In this document: positions 7,121 to 14,495 of the stretch, in pieces
Layout of the letters: every line of letters begins with the position of its first letter
How positions within the stretch are numbered: position 1 is the stretch's first letter
Source of the DNA: an uncultured bacterium
GTDB lineage: Bacteria; Actinomycetota; Coriobacteriia; Coriobacteriales; Coriobacteriaceae
NCBI GenBank assembly: GCA_905215115.1
Contig: CAJMOP010000024.1
Coordinates: 1 to 22,299, forward strand
DNA: 22,299 nucleotides
Direction of reading: 5' to 3'
The notes under the pieces: generated by a model
What the model saw: only the letters and a program-made list of their open reading frames with translations
The model's database searches: none
What the model was told of the DNA's origin: nothing
Program-made: the position numbers and the translations under genes

Positions 7121-7135
7121 TTTACCCCCGGTAAA
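7121..7135 (-). promoter_or_regulatory. Hairpin holding the ribosome-binding site of the lipoprotein gene
   Basis: TTTACC (7121-7126) and GGTAAA (7130-7135) are perfect complements around CCC. On the minus strand the stem and loop contain the GGGGG Shine-Dalgarno that lies 7 nt before the ATG at 7117. Folding would hide the site. The structure is seen; a regulatory role is inferred. Confidence 0.4.
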
Positions 7136-7150
7136 AATGGCTGGAAACAC

Positions 7151-7169
7151 TGCACTGGGACAAAGTGCA
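7151..7169 (-). promoter_or_regulatory. Palindrome in the lipoprotein gene leader
   Basis: TGCACT and AGTGCA are separated by 7 nt, between the proposed promoter and the RBS hairpin. It could be an operator or a small RNA hairpin in the 5' leader. Six base pairs can occur by chance. Confidence 0.3.
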
Positions 7170-7178
7170 AGTGGAACT

Positions 7179-7206
7179 ATAGTAGCGCTGATGTCCATTT
7201 TTACAA
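7179..7206 (-). promoter_or_regulatory. Probable sigma-70 promoter of the TrpXYZ-type operon
   Basis: On the minus strand, TTGTAA (7206-7201), a 16-nt spacer and TACTAT (7184-7179) form a plausible -35/-10 pair. Transcription would start near 7172, giving a leader of about 55 nt. The -35 lies within a TTTTTACAACAGCC element (7198-7211) also seen upstream of the neighbouring regulator gene. Confidence 0.55.
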
Positions 7207-7275
7207 CAGCCTGGCGGGTTTTTTAATACAGAATCGGATGGGCGGTACGGGTAGTCGAATGGGCGGCGGAGGGTC

Positions 7276-8061
7276 TTATGCGGCGGAGGAGGCATCGTCC
7301 TCGTCCAGGACGGCGAAGAGCTTCTTGCCGTCGAGGAGACGTGTGGTGACGTTTCTCATGCGGCCGATCTCAACGGTACGCAGCGTGTCGTCGGCGCCTC
7401 GCGCGTCATAGACCGTTCCCAGCAAATACGAGATGCCGTCTCGTTGCTTGATGGCAAAGGGCCGGAGTGTCATCCGCGCCACTTCGACCTCTCCGCGTGC
7501 CGTGACACTCGAAATATCAAAACTCACCGTGGTTCCGTGGTCGATGGCCTGCTCGATGAGCTCGCAGGCATCGATGCGCTTGACGGGCGTGCGTATGGCC
7601 TTGGTGGATTTGTCGCCTGCGCTTGGAGCAGGCTCGGGTGCATCGAGGTAGCCGCGAACGTCGGCACTCGCCATGGCGACCAGGTGCTGCGCCATGCTTT
7701 TTCGAATGGCGATGGGCGTAGAGCGGTTGCGCATGACCATGCCGTGGAGCCGGATGATCTCTTCGTCGGTGAGCGGACGGGTCAAGAGCCGATACCCCAC
7801 GCCGCGCTTGTATTCAATTTCGTATCCGGCATGGCGAAGTGCGGAGATGGCGGTGTAGATGCTGCGCCGCGCCGCCGAGATGGGCATGCGGGCAGGGTCG
7901 TCGGGATGGGCGAGACGCCGGATCAACTCATCGGAAAGCATGGCCTTGTCCTCGCCGGTGTTTTCGCTTAATAGTTGCAGGATGCGAACGGCGCGATAGG
8001 CTGCCATCGAGGCGGCGCCCCTCGTCGTGGTCTCGTAAGTTTCAACAGCGGTTTCGGTCAT
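7276..8061 (-). CDS. HTH/WYL-type transcriptional regulator
   Basis: A 261-residue protein. Residues about 15-95 form a winged-helix DNA-binding region (YRAVRILQLLSENTGEDKAM; then SIYTAISALRHAGYEIEYKR, which reads as recognition helix and wing). Residues about 145-250 resemble a WYL sensor domain: VSFDISSVTARGEVEVARMT, LRPFAIKQRDGISYLLGTVY, then LRTVEIGRMRNVT. WYL regulators usually sense a nucleotide or other small ligand through this domain. The start at 8061 is taken because GGAAAGGA precedes it; longer ATG starts at 8139 are not supported, and a shorter start at 8007 is possible. It lies directly upstream of the importer operon on the same strand and shares a DNA motif with it, suggesting control of both. 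Confidence 0.75.
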   Translation of the reverse strand: MTETAVETYETTTRGAASMAAYRAVRILQLLSENTGEDKAMLSDELIRRLAHPDDPARMPISAARRSIYTAISALRHAGYEIEYKRGVGYRLLTRPLTDEEIIRLHGMVMRNRSTPIAIRKSMAQHLVAMASADVRGYLDAPEPAPSAGDKSTKAIRTPVKRIDACELIEQAIDHGTTVSFDISSVTARGEVEVARMTLRPFAIKQRDGISYLLGTVYDARGADDTLRTVEIGRMRNVTTRLLDGKKLFAVLDEDDASSAA

Positions 8062-8178
8062 GGCGTCCACGTCCTTTCCGTTTTGGGTGGCGACGGTATG
8101 GAGCCTAGGGCGCGGGGCTTTCCCAGGGGTGCAGGACACTCCGGGCGGTCGGTAGTCGTCGGCAAGCGGCGGGTCGAG

Positions 8179-8241
8179 TTTTCAACAGCCCTGCTCAACT
8201 GACCAAAATCTTGCCAAAAGCTTGACGGATACTGTTGAAAA
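8179..8241. promoter_or_regulatory. 10-bp inverted repeat upstream of the regulator gene, possible operator pair
   Basis: TTTTCAACAG (8179-8188) and its perfect complement CTGTTGAAAA (8232-8241) flank 43 nt between the asnS terminator and the regulator gene. The first copy continues as TTTTCAACAGCC, nearly the same as TTTTTACAACAGCC (7198-7211) at the importer promoter. It could be a pair of binding sites for the WYL regulator. The second copy overlaps the T tract of the asnS terminator, so part of its A/T run has another explanation. Confidence 0.45.
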
Positions 8242-8270
8242 AAGCGCCCCTCGGCTTGCCGAGAGGCGCT
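8238..8270 (-). terminator. Intrinsic terminator of asnS
   Basis: A 12-bp stem, AGCGCCCCTCGG (8243-8254) with CCGAGAGGCGCT (8259-8270) and one mismatch, has a 4-nt loop. On the minus strand it is followed by a run of six T residues. It lies 40 nt after the asnS stop codon. Confidence 0.9.
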
Positions 8271-8310
8271 GGCGTGATGCGCTGGAACGCGTTCGGTGGC
8301 GCTGTGGCGA

Positions 8311-9714
8311 TTAGAAGTCGGCGTTGCCCACGGTGCGCGGGTGCGGCAGGACGTCGCGGATGTTGCCCACGCCGGTCAGATACATGACCAAGCGCTCGAA
8401 GCCCAAGCCGTAGCCGGCGTGCTTGCAGGAACCGTAGCGGCGCAGGTCAAGGTAGTACTTGTACTGCTCGGGATTCATGCCCAGGTCCTTGATGCGGGCC
8501 TCGAGCAGATCCAGGCGCTCCTCGCGCTGGGAGCCGCCGATAATCTCGCCGATACCCGGCACCAGGCAGTCGGCGGCGGCGACGGTCTTGCCGTCCTCGT
8601 TCATGCGCATGTAGAACGCCTTGATCTCGGCCGGGTAGTCGGTTACGAAGGTCGGGCGCTTAAAGTGCTCCTCGGTCAGGAAACGCTCGTGCTCGGTTTG
8701 CAGGTCGATGCCCCAGCTCACGGGATAGTCAAACTTGTGACCGGCGGCGACGGCCTGCTCCAGGATTTCGACGGCCTCGGTATAGGTGACGCGGGCAAAG
8801 TCGGAGTTTGCCACGTGGTCCAGGCGCTCGATTAGACCCTTGTCCACAAACTTGTTGAGCATATTGAGCTCGTCGGGGCAGGTTGCCATGACGTCCTTAA
8901 GGACGTACTTGAGCATGGCCTCGGCGTTATCCATGTAGTCGTTAAGGTCGGCAAAGGCCATCTCGGGCTCGATCATCCAAAACTCGGCGGCGTGGCGCGT
9001 GGTGTTGGAGTTTTCGGCGCGGAAGGTGGGGCCAAAGGTGTACACGTCGCCAAAGGCCATGGCAAAGTTCTCGGCATTGAGCTGGCCGGACACGGTAAGG
9101 CTCGCGTGCTTGCCAAAGAAGTCCTGGCTCCAGTCGACCTCGCCGGACTCGGTGAGGGGCGGGTTTTTGGGGTCAAGCGTGGTCACGCGGAACATCTCGC
9201 CGGCACCCTCGCAGTCACTCGTGGTGATGATGGGGGTGTTGACGTAGACAAAGCCTTGCTCCTGGAAGAAGCGGTGGATGGCGGCAGCCGCGACAGAGCG
9301 GATGCGGAACACGGCGCGGAACAGGTTAGTGCGCGGGCGCAGGTGCTGCTGGGTGCGCAGGAACTCGACGGTTGCGCGCTTCTTCTGCAGCGGGTAATCC
9401 GGGGCGCTGACGCCCTCGACCTCGATGGAGGTGGCAGAAAGCTCGAAAGGTTGGGGCGCATCGGGGGTCAGCTTGACGGTGCCGGTGCAAATGAGTGCGG
9501 CCGAGACGTTTTGATGGGCGATCTCGTCGTAGTTGTCGAGTGCCTCGCGGTTCATGACGACCTGCAAGTCGCGGAAGCAGCTGCCGTCGTTGAGCGTAAC
9601 AAAGCCAAAGTTCTTCATGTCGCGGATGGACTTGACCCAGCCGGCGACGGTGACGGTCTGGCCGCCAAGCGACTCGGCATCGGCGTAAAGCTGCGCGATT
9701 TTGGTGCGGTTCAC
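8311..9714 (-). CDS. asnS: Asparaginyl-tRNA synthetase
   Basis: A class II aminoacyl-tRNA synthetase of 467 residues, the normal AsnRS length, that charges tRNA-Asn with asparagine in the cytoplasm. The N-terminal OB-fold anticodon-binding domain is seen in VTVAGWVKSIRDMKNFGFVT (VNDGSCFRDLQVV follows with L in place of V). The catalytic domain has motif 2 as TFRAENSNT and the motif 3 tail GYGLGFERLVMYLTGVGNIR, ending PRTVGNADF, diagnostic of AsnRS. I use the GTG at 9714, since GGGAGG lies just before it (9724-9719) and the next residues NRTKIAQLY fit the family; the in-frame ATGs at 9726 and 9780 have no ribosome-binding site. It is a single-gene unit with its own promoter and terminator. Confidence 0.96.
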   Translation of the reverse strand: MNRTKIAQLYADAESLGGQTVTVAGWVKSIRDMKNFGFVTLNDGSCFRDLQVVMNREALDNYDEIAHQNVSAALICTGTVKLTPDAPQPFELSATSIEVEGVSAPDYPLQKKRATVEFLRTQQHLRPRTNLFRAVFRIRSVAAAAIHRFFQEQGFVYVNTPIITTSDCEGAGEMFRVTTLDPKNPPLTESGEVDWSQDFFGKHASLTVSGQLNAENFAMAFGDVYTFGPTFRAENSNTTRHAAEFWMIEPEMAFADLNDYMDNAEAMLKYVLKDVMATCPDELNMLNKFVDKGLIERLDHVANSDFARVTYTEAVEILEQAVAAGHKFDYPVSWGIDLQTEHERFLTEEHFKRPTFVTDYPAEIKAFYMRMNEDGKTVAAADCLVPGIGEIIGGSQREERLDLLEARIKDLGMNPEQYKYYLDLRRYGSCKHAGYGLGFERLVMYLTGVGNIRDVLPHPRTVGNADF

Positions 9715-9760
9715 GTATCCTCCCATAACGGTTGAATGATAGTTATCCATACAGTTCGAT

Positions 9761-9769
9761 ATTCTAGCA
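9761..9769 (-). promoter_or_regulatory. Probable extended -10 promoter of asnS
   Basis: The minus strand reads TGCTAGAAT (9769-9761), an extended -10 box (TGnTAnnnT), 47 nt before the GTG start. No good -35 is visible, as expected for extended -10 promoters. Confidence 0.4.
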
Positions 9770-9823
9770 GCTCGGCTCATTTGGGCTATACAGATAAGGC
9801 ATTGGCGGGATGGTTTTTCAAAC

Positions 9824-9860
9824 GAAAAGCGCCCACGGCAAATGCTCGTGGGCGCTTTTC
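9824..9860. terminator. Bidirectional intrinsic terminator after the EIIA gene
   Basis: GAAAAGCGCCCACG (9824-9837) pairs perfectly with CGTGGGCGCTTTTC (9847-9860) around a 9-nt loop. The stem carries A and T runs on both sides, so it can work on both strands. It ends the minus-strand EIIA transcript, whose stop codon lies 35 nt away. Confidence 0.9.
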
Positions 9861-9894
9861 GTGTTGCCTTTTGGCTGTGTGGCGCGGGGCCTGG

Positions 9895-10458
9895 CTACTT
9901 GGTCTTGGCTACCAGCAGCGGGTCGCCCAGCTTGACGAGCGGGTTGCCGCCGATAAGCGTTCCGGACTCGCCGACATGGTCGATGCTCTTAAGACGATCG
10001 AGCTCGGAGATGATGACGGTCACGATGTCCTCGTGGCCGGCGGCCTTGATGGCCTCGCGATCGAAGCTGATGAGCGGCTGGCCGGCCTTGACCGTGTCAC
10101 CCATCTCGACAAAGCGGGCAAAACCCTTGCCGTTCATTTCCACGGTGCCCAGGCCAACATGGATGAACACGCGAAGACCGTCCTCGGTGATCATGCCGAT
10201 GGAGTGGTTGGTGACGGTGGTGGCGCCGATACGGCCGTTAGCGGGGGCGTAAATGGTGCCGGTAATGGGCTCGATGCCGTAGCCCTGGCCGAGCATGCCC
10301 GAGGCGATGGTCTCGTCGGGAACCTCACTCAGATTGACGAGCACGCCGTTGACGGGAGCGTAGATGACGCCTTCGCGGGTGGCGAAGCTTGCTGCGGGCG
10401 GAACGGACGCCTCGCCCGACGAAGTGAACGTGGACTTGAGCGAATCGAGCAGACCCAT
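9895..10458 (-). CDS. crr: PTS glucose-type EIIA component, stand-alone
   Basis: A 187-residue EIIA-Glc protein, a cytoplasmic phosphocarrier that takes phosphate from HPr and passes it to an EIIB domain. Its core is typical: IYAPVNGVLVNLSEVPD, the motif TNHSIGMITEDG with H85, and VFIHVGLGTVEMNGKGF with the phosphorylated H100. I use the ATG at 10458, with GGAGG 6 nt upstream. A longer in-frame start at 10536 has AGGAG before it, but its extra 26 residues do not look like EIIA and that site would sit at the very 5' end of the transcript. It is monocistronic. It probably serves PTS permeases that lack a IIA domain, such as the EIIBC at 19.2 kb. Its likely control sites lie just upstream. Confidence 0.92.
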   Translation of the reverse strand: MGLLDSLKSTFTSSGEASVPPAASFATREGVIYAPVNGVLVNLSEVPDETIASGMLGQGYGIEPITGTIYAPANGRIGATTVTNHSIGMITEDGLRVFIHVGLGTVEMNGKGFARFVEMGDTVKAGQPLISFDREAIKAAGHEDIVTVIISELDRLKSIDHVGESGTLIGGNPLVKLGDPLLVAKTK

Positions 10459-10478
10459 AGATGCCTCCAACGTATCAG

Positions 10479-10495
10479 GCGTGCATGTTGCACGC
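10479..10495 (-). promoter_or_regulatory. Small hairpin before the EIIA gene
   Basis: GCGTGCA (10479-10485) and TGCACGC (10489-10495) are perfect complements around TGT, within the 5' leader of the EIIA transcript. It could be an operator half-site pair or an RNA hairpin. No RAT-type antiterminator sequence or T run is attached. Confidence 0.35.
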
Positions 10496-10507
10496 GTGTG
10501 GTTTGCC

Positions 10508-10530
10508 GGAAACGTTTCGTACGTGTTTCC
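10508..10530. promoter_or_regulatory. LacI/CcpA-like operator candidate before the EIIA gene
   Basis: The palindrome GAAACGTTTC (10509-10518) has the central CG and AAnCGnTT core of LacI-family operators, including the core of catabolite-response elements, though the flanking cre bases do not match. It lies within a longer imperfect palindrome with GGAAAC and GTTTCC ends (10508-10530). The site is downstream of the proposed EIIA transcription start, so a bound repressor would act as a roadblock. Function is inferred. Confidence 0.45.
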
Positions 10531-10549
10531 CAGCATGGTCAGCGCTCCT

Positions 10550-10578
10550 ATTTTACGCTGCTTAACGATGCCTCTGAA
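10550..10578 (-). promoter_or_regulatory. Probable promoter of the EIIA gene
   Basis: On the minus strand TTCAGA (10578-10573), 17 nt and TAAAAT (10555-10550) form a moderate sigma-70 promoter, with a start near 10543 and an 85-nt leader to the ATG at 10458. Confidence 0.45.
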
Positions 10579-10661
10579 CAGCGATTTTGTGATATATCAG
10601 TTGAAGGCCAACTCATTGCGGGGGTGTTTCTGCGCCGCGGGCTCAAGTGGGGTACGCTAAG

Positions 10662-10691
10662 GTGCGAAAAACGAGTGCGCACGAATCGCAC
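10662..10691 (+). promoter_or_regulatory. Inverted repeat just before the esterase ribosome-binding site
   Basis: GTGCGA (10662-10667) and TCGCAC (10686-10691) surround a central palindrome GTGCGCAC. The set ends immediately before GGAGGGAG. It may be an operator or a leader hairpin. No convincing -35/-10 pair was found for this gene. Confidence 0.3.
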
Positions 10692-10704
10692 GGAGGGAGC
10701 ACCT

Positions 10705-11604
10705 ATGATTATTGAGAACCATGCGCTGTGGGGCGAGGAGCCGACCGAGGATTATCCGGCGACGTTTACGTATTTGGGTGCCGAGCCGCTGCCCGATAAA
10801 CCGAATGGCCGCCGCCCTGCCGTGATTATCTGCGGCGGAGGTGCGTTTACGCATATCGCTCCGCATGAGCAGGATCCCGTGGCGTTTGCGTTTTTGGATC
10901 ACGGTTACCAGGCCTTTGTGCTCAACTATGTCACGAGTTCTACGGGTGACGTGAGCTTTCCGCACCCCCAGGCAGATCTCGCCAAGATGGTCGCCACGGT
11001 GCGCGCGAATGCCGACGAGTGGCATGTCGATCCCAAGCGCGTGTGCGTCGTGGGCTTTTCTGCTGGCGGCATGATTTGCGCCTCGTTGGCAACACAGTGG
11101 AAGACCGGCCCCTTTGCGGCACTTGCCGGGGCGCGTCCGGACGACATTCGTCCCGATGCCGTGGTGCTGGGCTATCCATTGCTCGACTTTGCCTATGTGC
11201 GCGATATGCAGACGCGTGACCCGCGCATCGACCTGCGCGTGCCCAAGACGGGTGGCAAGACAGGGCGCGATTTGCTCAACGACTATCTGTCGATGGTGAC
11301 GGGCGGCGAGGCGACCGATGAGCACCTGGCCGACATTTGCCCTACCACGCACGTTTCGCGCCAGATGCCCCCGACCTTTGTGTGGGGCGTTTCGGACGAC
11401 AAGACGGCGCCGGTCGCGCAGGTCTACCCGTTTGCGCAGCGCATGGCCGAGGAGGGTGTTGCATGCGAGATGCACGTCTTTGACCAGGGTGGCCACGGCC
11501 TTTCGCTCGGCAACGCCAATACCGCGGTCGACAACGAGGACAAGCAGGTTTCCGTCCGTCCCTGGATCCGCCTGGCCTTCCGCTTCCTGGAACGCCATAT
11601 GTAA
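10705..11604 (+). CDS. Alpha/beta-hydrolase, acetylesterase-like
   Basis: A 299-residue cytoplasmic alpha/beta-hydrolase. The oxyanion region CGGGAFTHIAPHEQ (43-56) is followed by the nucleophile elbow GFSAGG (S119), an acid at D231 or D232 (VSDDKTAPV) and the base H264 in QGGHGLSLG. This arrangement resembles carbohydrate acetylesterases and BD-FAE-like esterases that remove acyl groups from sugars or xylan pieces. The exact substrate is not evident. The start at 10705 has GGAGGGAG upstream; the frame is open far upstream to 9736, but that part only mirrors the antisense EIIA gene. It is divergent from EIIA, and a small unknown gene follows after 47 nt. Confidence 0.85.
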   Translation: MIIENHALWGEEPTEDYPATFTYLGAEPLPDKPNGRRPAVIICGGGAFTHIAPHEQDPVAFAFLDHGYQAFVLNYVTSSTGDVSFPHPQADLAKMVATVRANADEWHVDPKRVCVVGFSAGGMICASLATQWKTGPFAALAGARPDDIRPDAVVLGYPLLDFAYVRDMQTRDPRIDLRVPKTGGKTGRDLLNDYLSMVTGGEATDEHLADICPTTHVSRQMPPTFVWGVSDDKTAPVAQVYPFAQRMAEEGVACEMHVFDQGGHGLSLGNANTAVDNEDKQVSVRPWIRLAFRFLERHM

Positions 11605-11651
11605 AAGTAGACTACTTGCCCGTTTCAAAAAGTCTGCTTAGAGGAGGAGCC

Positions 11652-11972
11652 ATGCTTGAGGGTACGTATGTGGTTTTGGCCCAGACGCCGGTGGGGAGCA
11701 AGCGCGGCGAGGTGACGTTTTCACATGGGGTGAACGGCGCGCTCAGGGCAGTACTAAACGTCAGGGGTCTCAATATCGCTCTCTCGGGTGCCCGCGCTGA
11801 GTGCGATTTCTTTGAGCTCTCGGGTACTATCTCCCACGTCTTGATGGGCAAGGCGCCCTTTACATGCACGGGGTCGGTTGAGGGTGATCGACTCACTGCT
11901 ACCGCGCGGTCGGGTTCCATTTCGATCTCGCTGAGCGGTATGCGCAAAGAGCTTTCGGGGCGCACCGCATAA
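11652..11972 (+). CDS. Small beta-rich protein of unknown function
   Basis: A 106-residue protein I cannot assign. It is mostly alternating polar and hydrophobic residues with many Gly, Ser and Thr, as in a small beta-barrel or sandwich. Two related segments are visible: QTPVGSKRGEVTF (8-20) and HVLMGKAPFTCTGSVEGDRL (65-84); this TPxG...K pattern recalls small sugar- or lipid-binding-like barrel domains found alone or fused to oxidoreductases in Coriobacteria, by memory only. There is no signal peptide. The start at 11652 is set by AGGAGG 3 to 4 nt upstream. It lies 47 nt after the esterase and is probably co-transcribed with it. Confidence 0.7.
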   Translation: MLEGTYVVLAQTPVGSKRGEVTFSHGVNGALRAVLNVRGLNIALSGARAECDFFELSGTISHVLMGKAPFTCTGSVEGDRLTATARSGSISISLSGMRKELSGRTA

Positions 11973-12006
11973 AGTTTGCGCAGGTAAACATCGGTATTTG
12001 ACTTTA

Positions 12007-12012
12007 TATAAT
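12007..12012 (+). promoter_or_regulatory. -10 element of the feoAB promoter
   Basis: A perfect TATAAT lies 82 nt before the GTG start. There is no good -35 at 16-18 nt (GTAAAC only), so transcription may need an activator or be weak. Downstream, GGTTAGCC (12047-12054) and the palindrome CGGTTAACCG (12062-12071) recall the GGTTAG and TAACC halves of DtxR/IdeR iron boxes without matching a full consensus. Confidence 0.45.
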
Positions 12013-12093
12013 AGTTCAGAGCGCTATCATTTGTCGTTACGAGTTGGTTAGCCCCGGTAAACGGTTAACCGCGTCTAACGAAAGGATGAGCGC

Positions 12094-14454
12094 GTGAAGC
12101 TCGATACACTCGAGATTGGAAAGGACGCCGTTGTCGCATCGGTGGCATCGGACGATCAGGCACTCCGACAGCATATTTTGGACATGGGCCTAACGCCGGG
12201 CACCGAAGTCACCATGATGAAGTACGCTCCTATGGGCGACCCGCTCGAGATTCGCCTGCGTGGCTACGAGTTGACGCTGCGCAAGGACGATGCTGCTCGC
12301 ATCGAGCTCGTGGGTGTTCACGACACAGACACGGGTCCGCGCACTAACGCCGCAATCGGCATGACGGAGCACCCGGCACTTGGCGAGGGGACGTATTCGC
12401 CCCGTGCGGCAAAAACGGCCGTGCCCGAGGGCGCACCGCTGCATTTTGCCCTCGCCGGCAACCAAAACTGCGGTAAGACCACGCTGTTCAACCAGCTTAC
12501 GGGCTCCAACCAGCACGTCGGTAACTTTCCCGGCGTGACGGTCGACCGCAAGGACGGCACCATCCGTAACCATCCCGAGGCAAGCGTTACCGACCTGCCC
12601 GGCATCTATTCGCTGTCTCCGTACACGGGCGAAGAGATCGTCAGTCGCCAATTTATCCTGGACGAAAACCCCGACGCCATCATCGACATCATCGACGCTA
12701 CTAATATCGAACGCAACCTGTACCTGACGCTGCAGCTTATGGAGCTCGACCGCCCCATGGTCATCGCGCTCAACATGATGGACGAGGTGACGGCCAACGG
12801 CGGCGCCGTGGACGTCAACCTGCTCGAGAGCCTGTTGGGCGTGCCTGTTGTCCCCATTAGCGCTGCCCGCAACGAGGGTATCGGCGAGCTGGTGGATCAT
12901 GCCTTGCACGTGGCACGGTTCCGCGAGCGCCCCGGTCGCCTGGACTTCTGTGCGCCCGATGGCTCGGACGGCGGTGCACTGCATCGCTGCATCCACGGCA
13001 TTGCCAACCTGATCGAGGACCATGCCGTGACGGCGCACATTCCGGTGCGTTTTGCGGCGACCAAGCTGGTTGAAGGCGACGAGCTGGTGACCGAGGCGCT
13101 TCAATTGGATCGCAATGAGCTCGACGCTATCGAGCACATCATTACCCAGATGGAGGGCGAAGCCGGCACCGACCGCCTGTCCGCGCTGGCCGATATGCGC
13201 TTTAGCTTTATCGGCGACGTGTGCGGGCGCTGCGTCGTCAAGCCGCATGAGAGCCGCGAGCACGTGCGCTCCGTCAAGATCGACCGCATCCTGACGGGTC
13301 GCTACACGGCCATTCCGGCGTTCCTGGTGATCATGGGCCTCGTCTTTTGGCTGACGTTTGGCGTGATCGGCGCGGCGTTGCAGGGACTCATGGAGGACGG
13401 CATCGCTGCCATCATCGCCTCGGCCGATGCGGGTCTCAAGGCGTTCGGCACCAACGACGTGGTGCGCTCGCTGGCTGTCGACGGCGTGCTTACAGGCGTG
13501 GGCAGCGTGCTGACCTTCCTGCCGATTATCGTCGTGCTCTTTTTGTTCCTCTCCATTCTGGAAGACTCGGGCTACATGGCACGCGTTGCCTTTGTCATGG
13601 ATAAGGTACTGCGTCGCTTTGGCCTGTCGGGCCGCAGCTTCGTCCCCATGCTCGTCGGTTTTGGCTGCACCGTGCCGGCTATCATGTCGACCCGTACGCT
13701 TCCATCCGAGCACGACCGCAAGATGACGGTCATGCTCACGCCGTTTATGAGCTGTTCGGCCAAGTTGCCGGTCTACGGTCTGCTGTGCGGAGCATTCTTC
13801 CCGCAGGCGACAGTTCCCGCCATGGTCTCGCTCTATCTGATTGGTATCGTGGTCGGCTGCATTGCCGCCCTGGTGCTCAACCGCACGGCATTTAAGGGCG
13901 ACCCGGTGCCGTTTATCATGGAGCTTCCCAATTACCGCCTGCCGAGCGTCAAGACGACGGTGATGCTGGCATGGGATAAGGCCAAGGACTTTATTACCAA
14001 GGCCTTTACCATTATCTTTGCCGCTACCGTGGTCATCTGGTTCCTTCAGACGTTCGACATTCGCTTTAATGTGGTCGCCGATCAGTCGCAGAGTCTACTT
14101 GCCGGTCTGGGTAGCATTATCGCGCCGGCGCTGGCACCGCTTGGGTTTGGCGATTGGCGTGCATCCACGGCGCTCGTCACCGGACTTATCGCCAAGGAGA
14201 GCGTCATCTCGACCCTCACCGTGCTTTTGGGTGCAACGTCGCCCGCGGCACTGTCGACCATGTTTTCGCCGTTTACCGCTTACGTGTTCCTGGTCTTTAC
14301 GCTGCTGTACCCGCCCTGCGTAGCGGCAATCGGCGCCGTCAAGAGTGAGCTGGGCGCGCGCTATGCCGTGGCTGTATTCGCGTTTCAGGTGACGGTCGCC
14401 TGGATCGTGGCGTTTGTCGTGCATTCGGCGGGCATATTGCTGGGGTTGGCTTAG
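12094..14454 (+). CDS. feoB: FeoA-FeoB fusion, ferrous iron transporter
   Basis: A 786-residue fusion. Residues 1-75 are a FeoA (SH3-like) domain, with MGLTPGTEVTMMKYAPMGDP and LEIRLRGYELTLRKDDA. After a linker of about 40 residues comes the FeoB G domain: G1 GNQNCGKTT (122-130), switch region NFPGVTVDRKDG, G3 DLPG (167-170), G4 NMMD (227-230). It is followed by a helical insertion and, from about residue 403, the membrane domain with two Gate-type repeats (FVPMLVGFGCTVPAIMSTRT and the matching second half). It imports Fe2+ across the membrane. In most bacteria FeoA and FeoB are separate; fusions occur in several anaerobe lineages. The start is GTG with AAAGGA 8 nt upstream. It is a single gene followed by a terminator, as expected for an iron-controlled unit. 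Confidence 0.95.
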   Translation: MKLDTLEIGKDAVVASVASDDQALRQHILDMGLTPGTEVTMMKYAPMGDPLEIRLRGYELTLRKDDAARIELVGVHDTDTGPRTNAAIGMTEHPALGEGTYSPRAAKTAVPEGAPLHFALAGNQNCGKTTLFNQLTGSNQHVGNFPGVTVDRKDGTIRNHPEASVTDLPGIYSLSPYTGEEIVSRQFILDENPDAIIDIIDATNIERNLYLTLQLMELDRPMVIALNMMDEVTANGGAVDVNLLESLLGVPVVPISAARNEGIGELVDHALHVARFRERPGRLDFCAPDGSDGGALHRCIHGIANLIEDHAVTAHIPVRFAATKLVEGDELVTEALQLDRNELDAIEHIITQMEGEAGTDRLSALADMRFSFIGDVCGRCVVKPHESREHVRSVKIDRILTGRYTAIPAFLVIMGLVFWLTFGVIGAALQGLMEDGIAAIIASADAGLKAFGTNDVVRSLAVDGVLTGVGSVLTFLPIIVVLFLFLSILEDSGYMARVAFVMDKVLRRFGLSGRSFVPMLVGFGCTVPAIMSTRTLPSEHDRKMTVMLTPFMSCSAKLPVYGLLCGAFFPQATVPAMVSLYLIGIVVGCIAALVLNRTAFKGDPVPFIMELPNYRLPSVKTTVMLAWDKAKDFITKAFTIIFAATVVIWFLQTFDIRFNVVADQSQSLLAGLGSIIAPALAPLGFGDWRASTALVTGLIAKESVISTLTVLLGATSPAALSTMFSPFTAYVFLVFTLLYPPCVAAIGAVKSELGARYAVAVFAFQVTVAWIVAFVVHSAGILLGLA

Positions 14455-14495
14455 CTATTTATTGACGGCACAACCTCTGTGTATTGAGTTGATTG

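Noticed and set aside
6083..7411. 442-codon plus-strand ORF over the lipoprotein gene
   Set aside because: It is the shadow of a lipoprotein gene with a clear signal peptide and family features.
9736..10704. Upstream extension of the esterase frame, giving a 622-residue protein
   Set aside because: The extension is the mirror of the EIIA gene. A strong GGAGGGAG and a normal esterase length support the ATG at 10705.
12190..13713. Open frame of 507 codons antisense to feoAB
   Set aside because: Low-complexity His/Arg/Gln-rich translation and full overlap with a clear FeoAB fusion.
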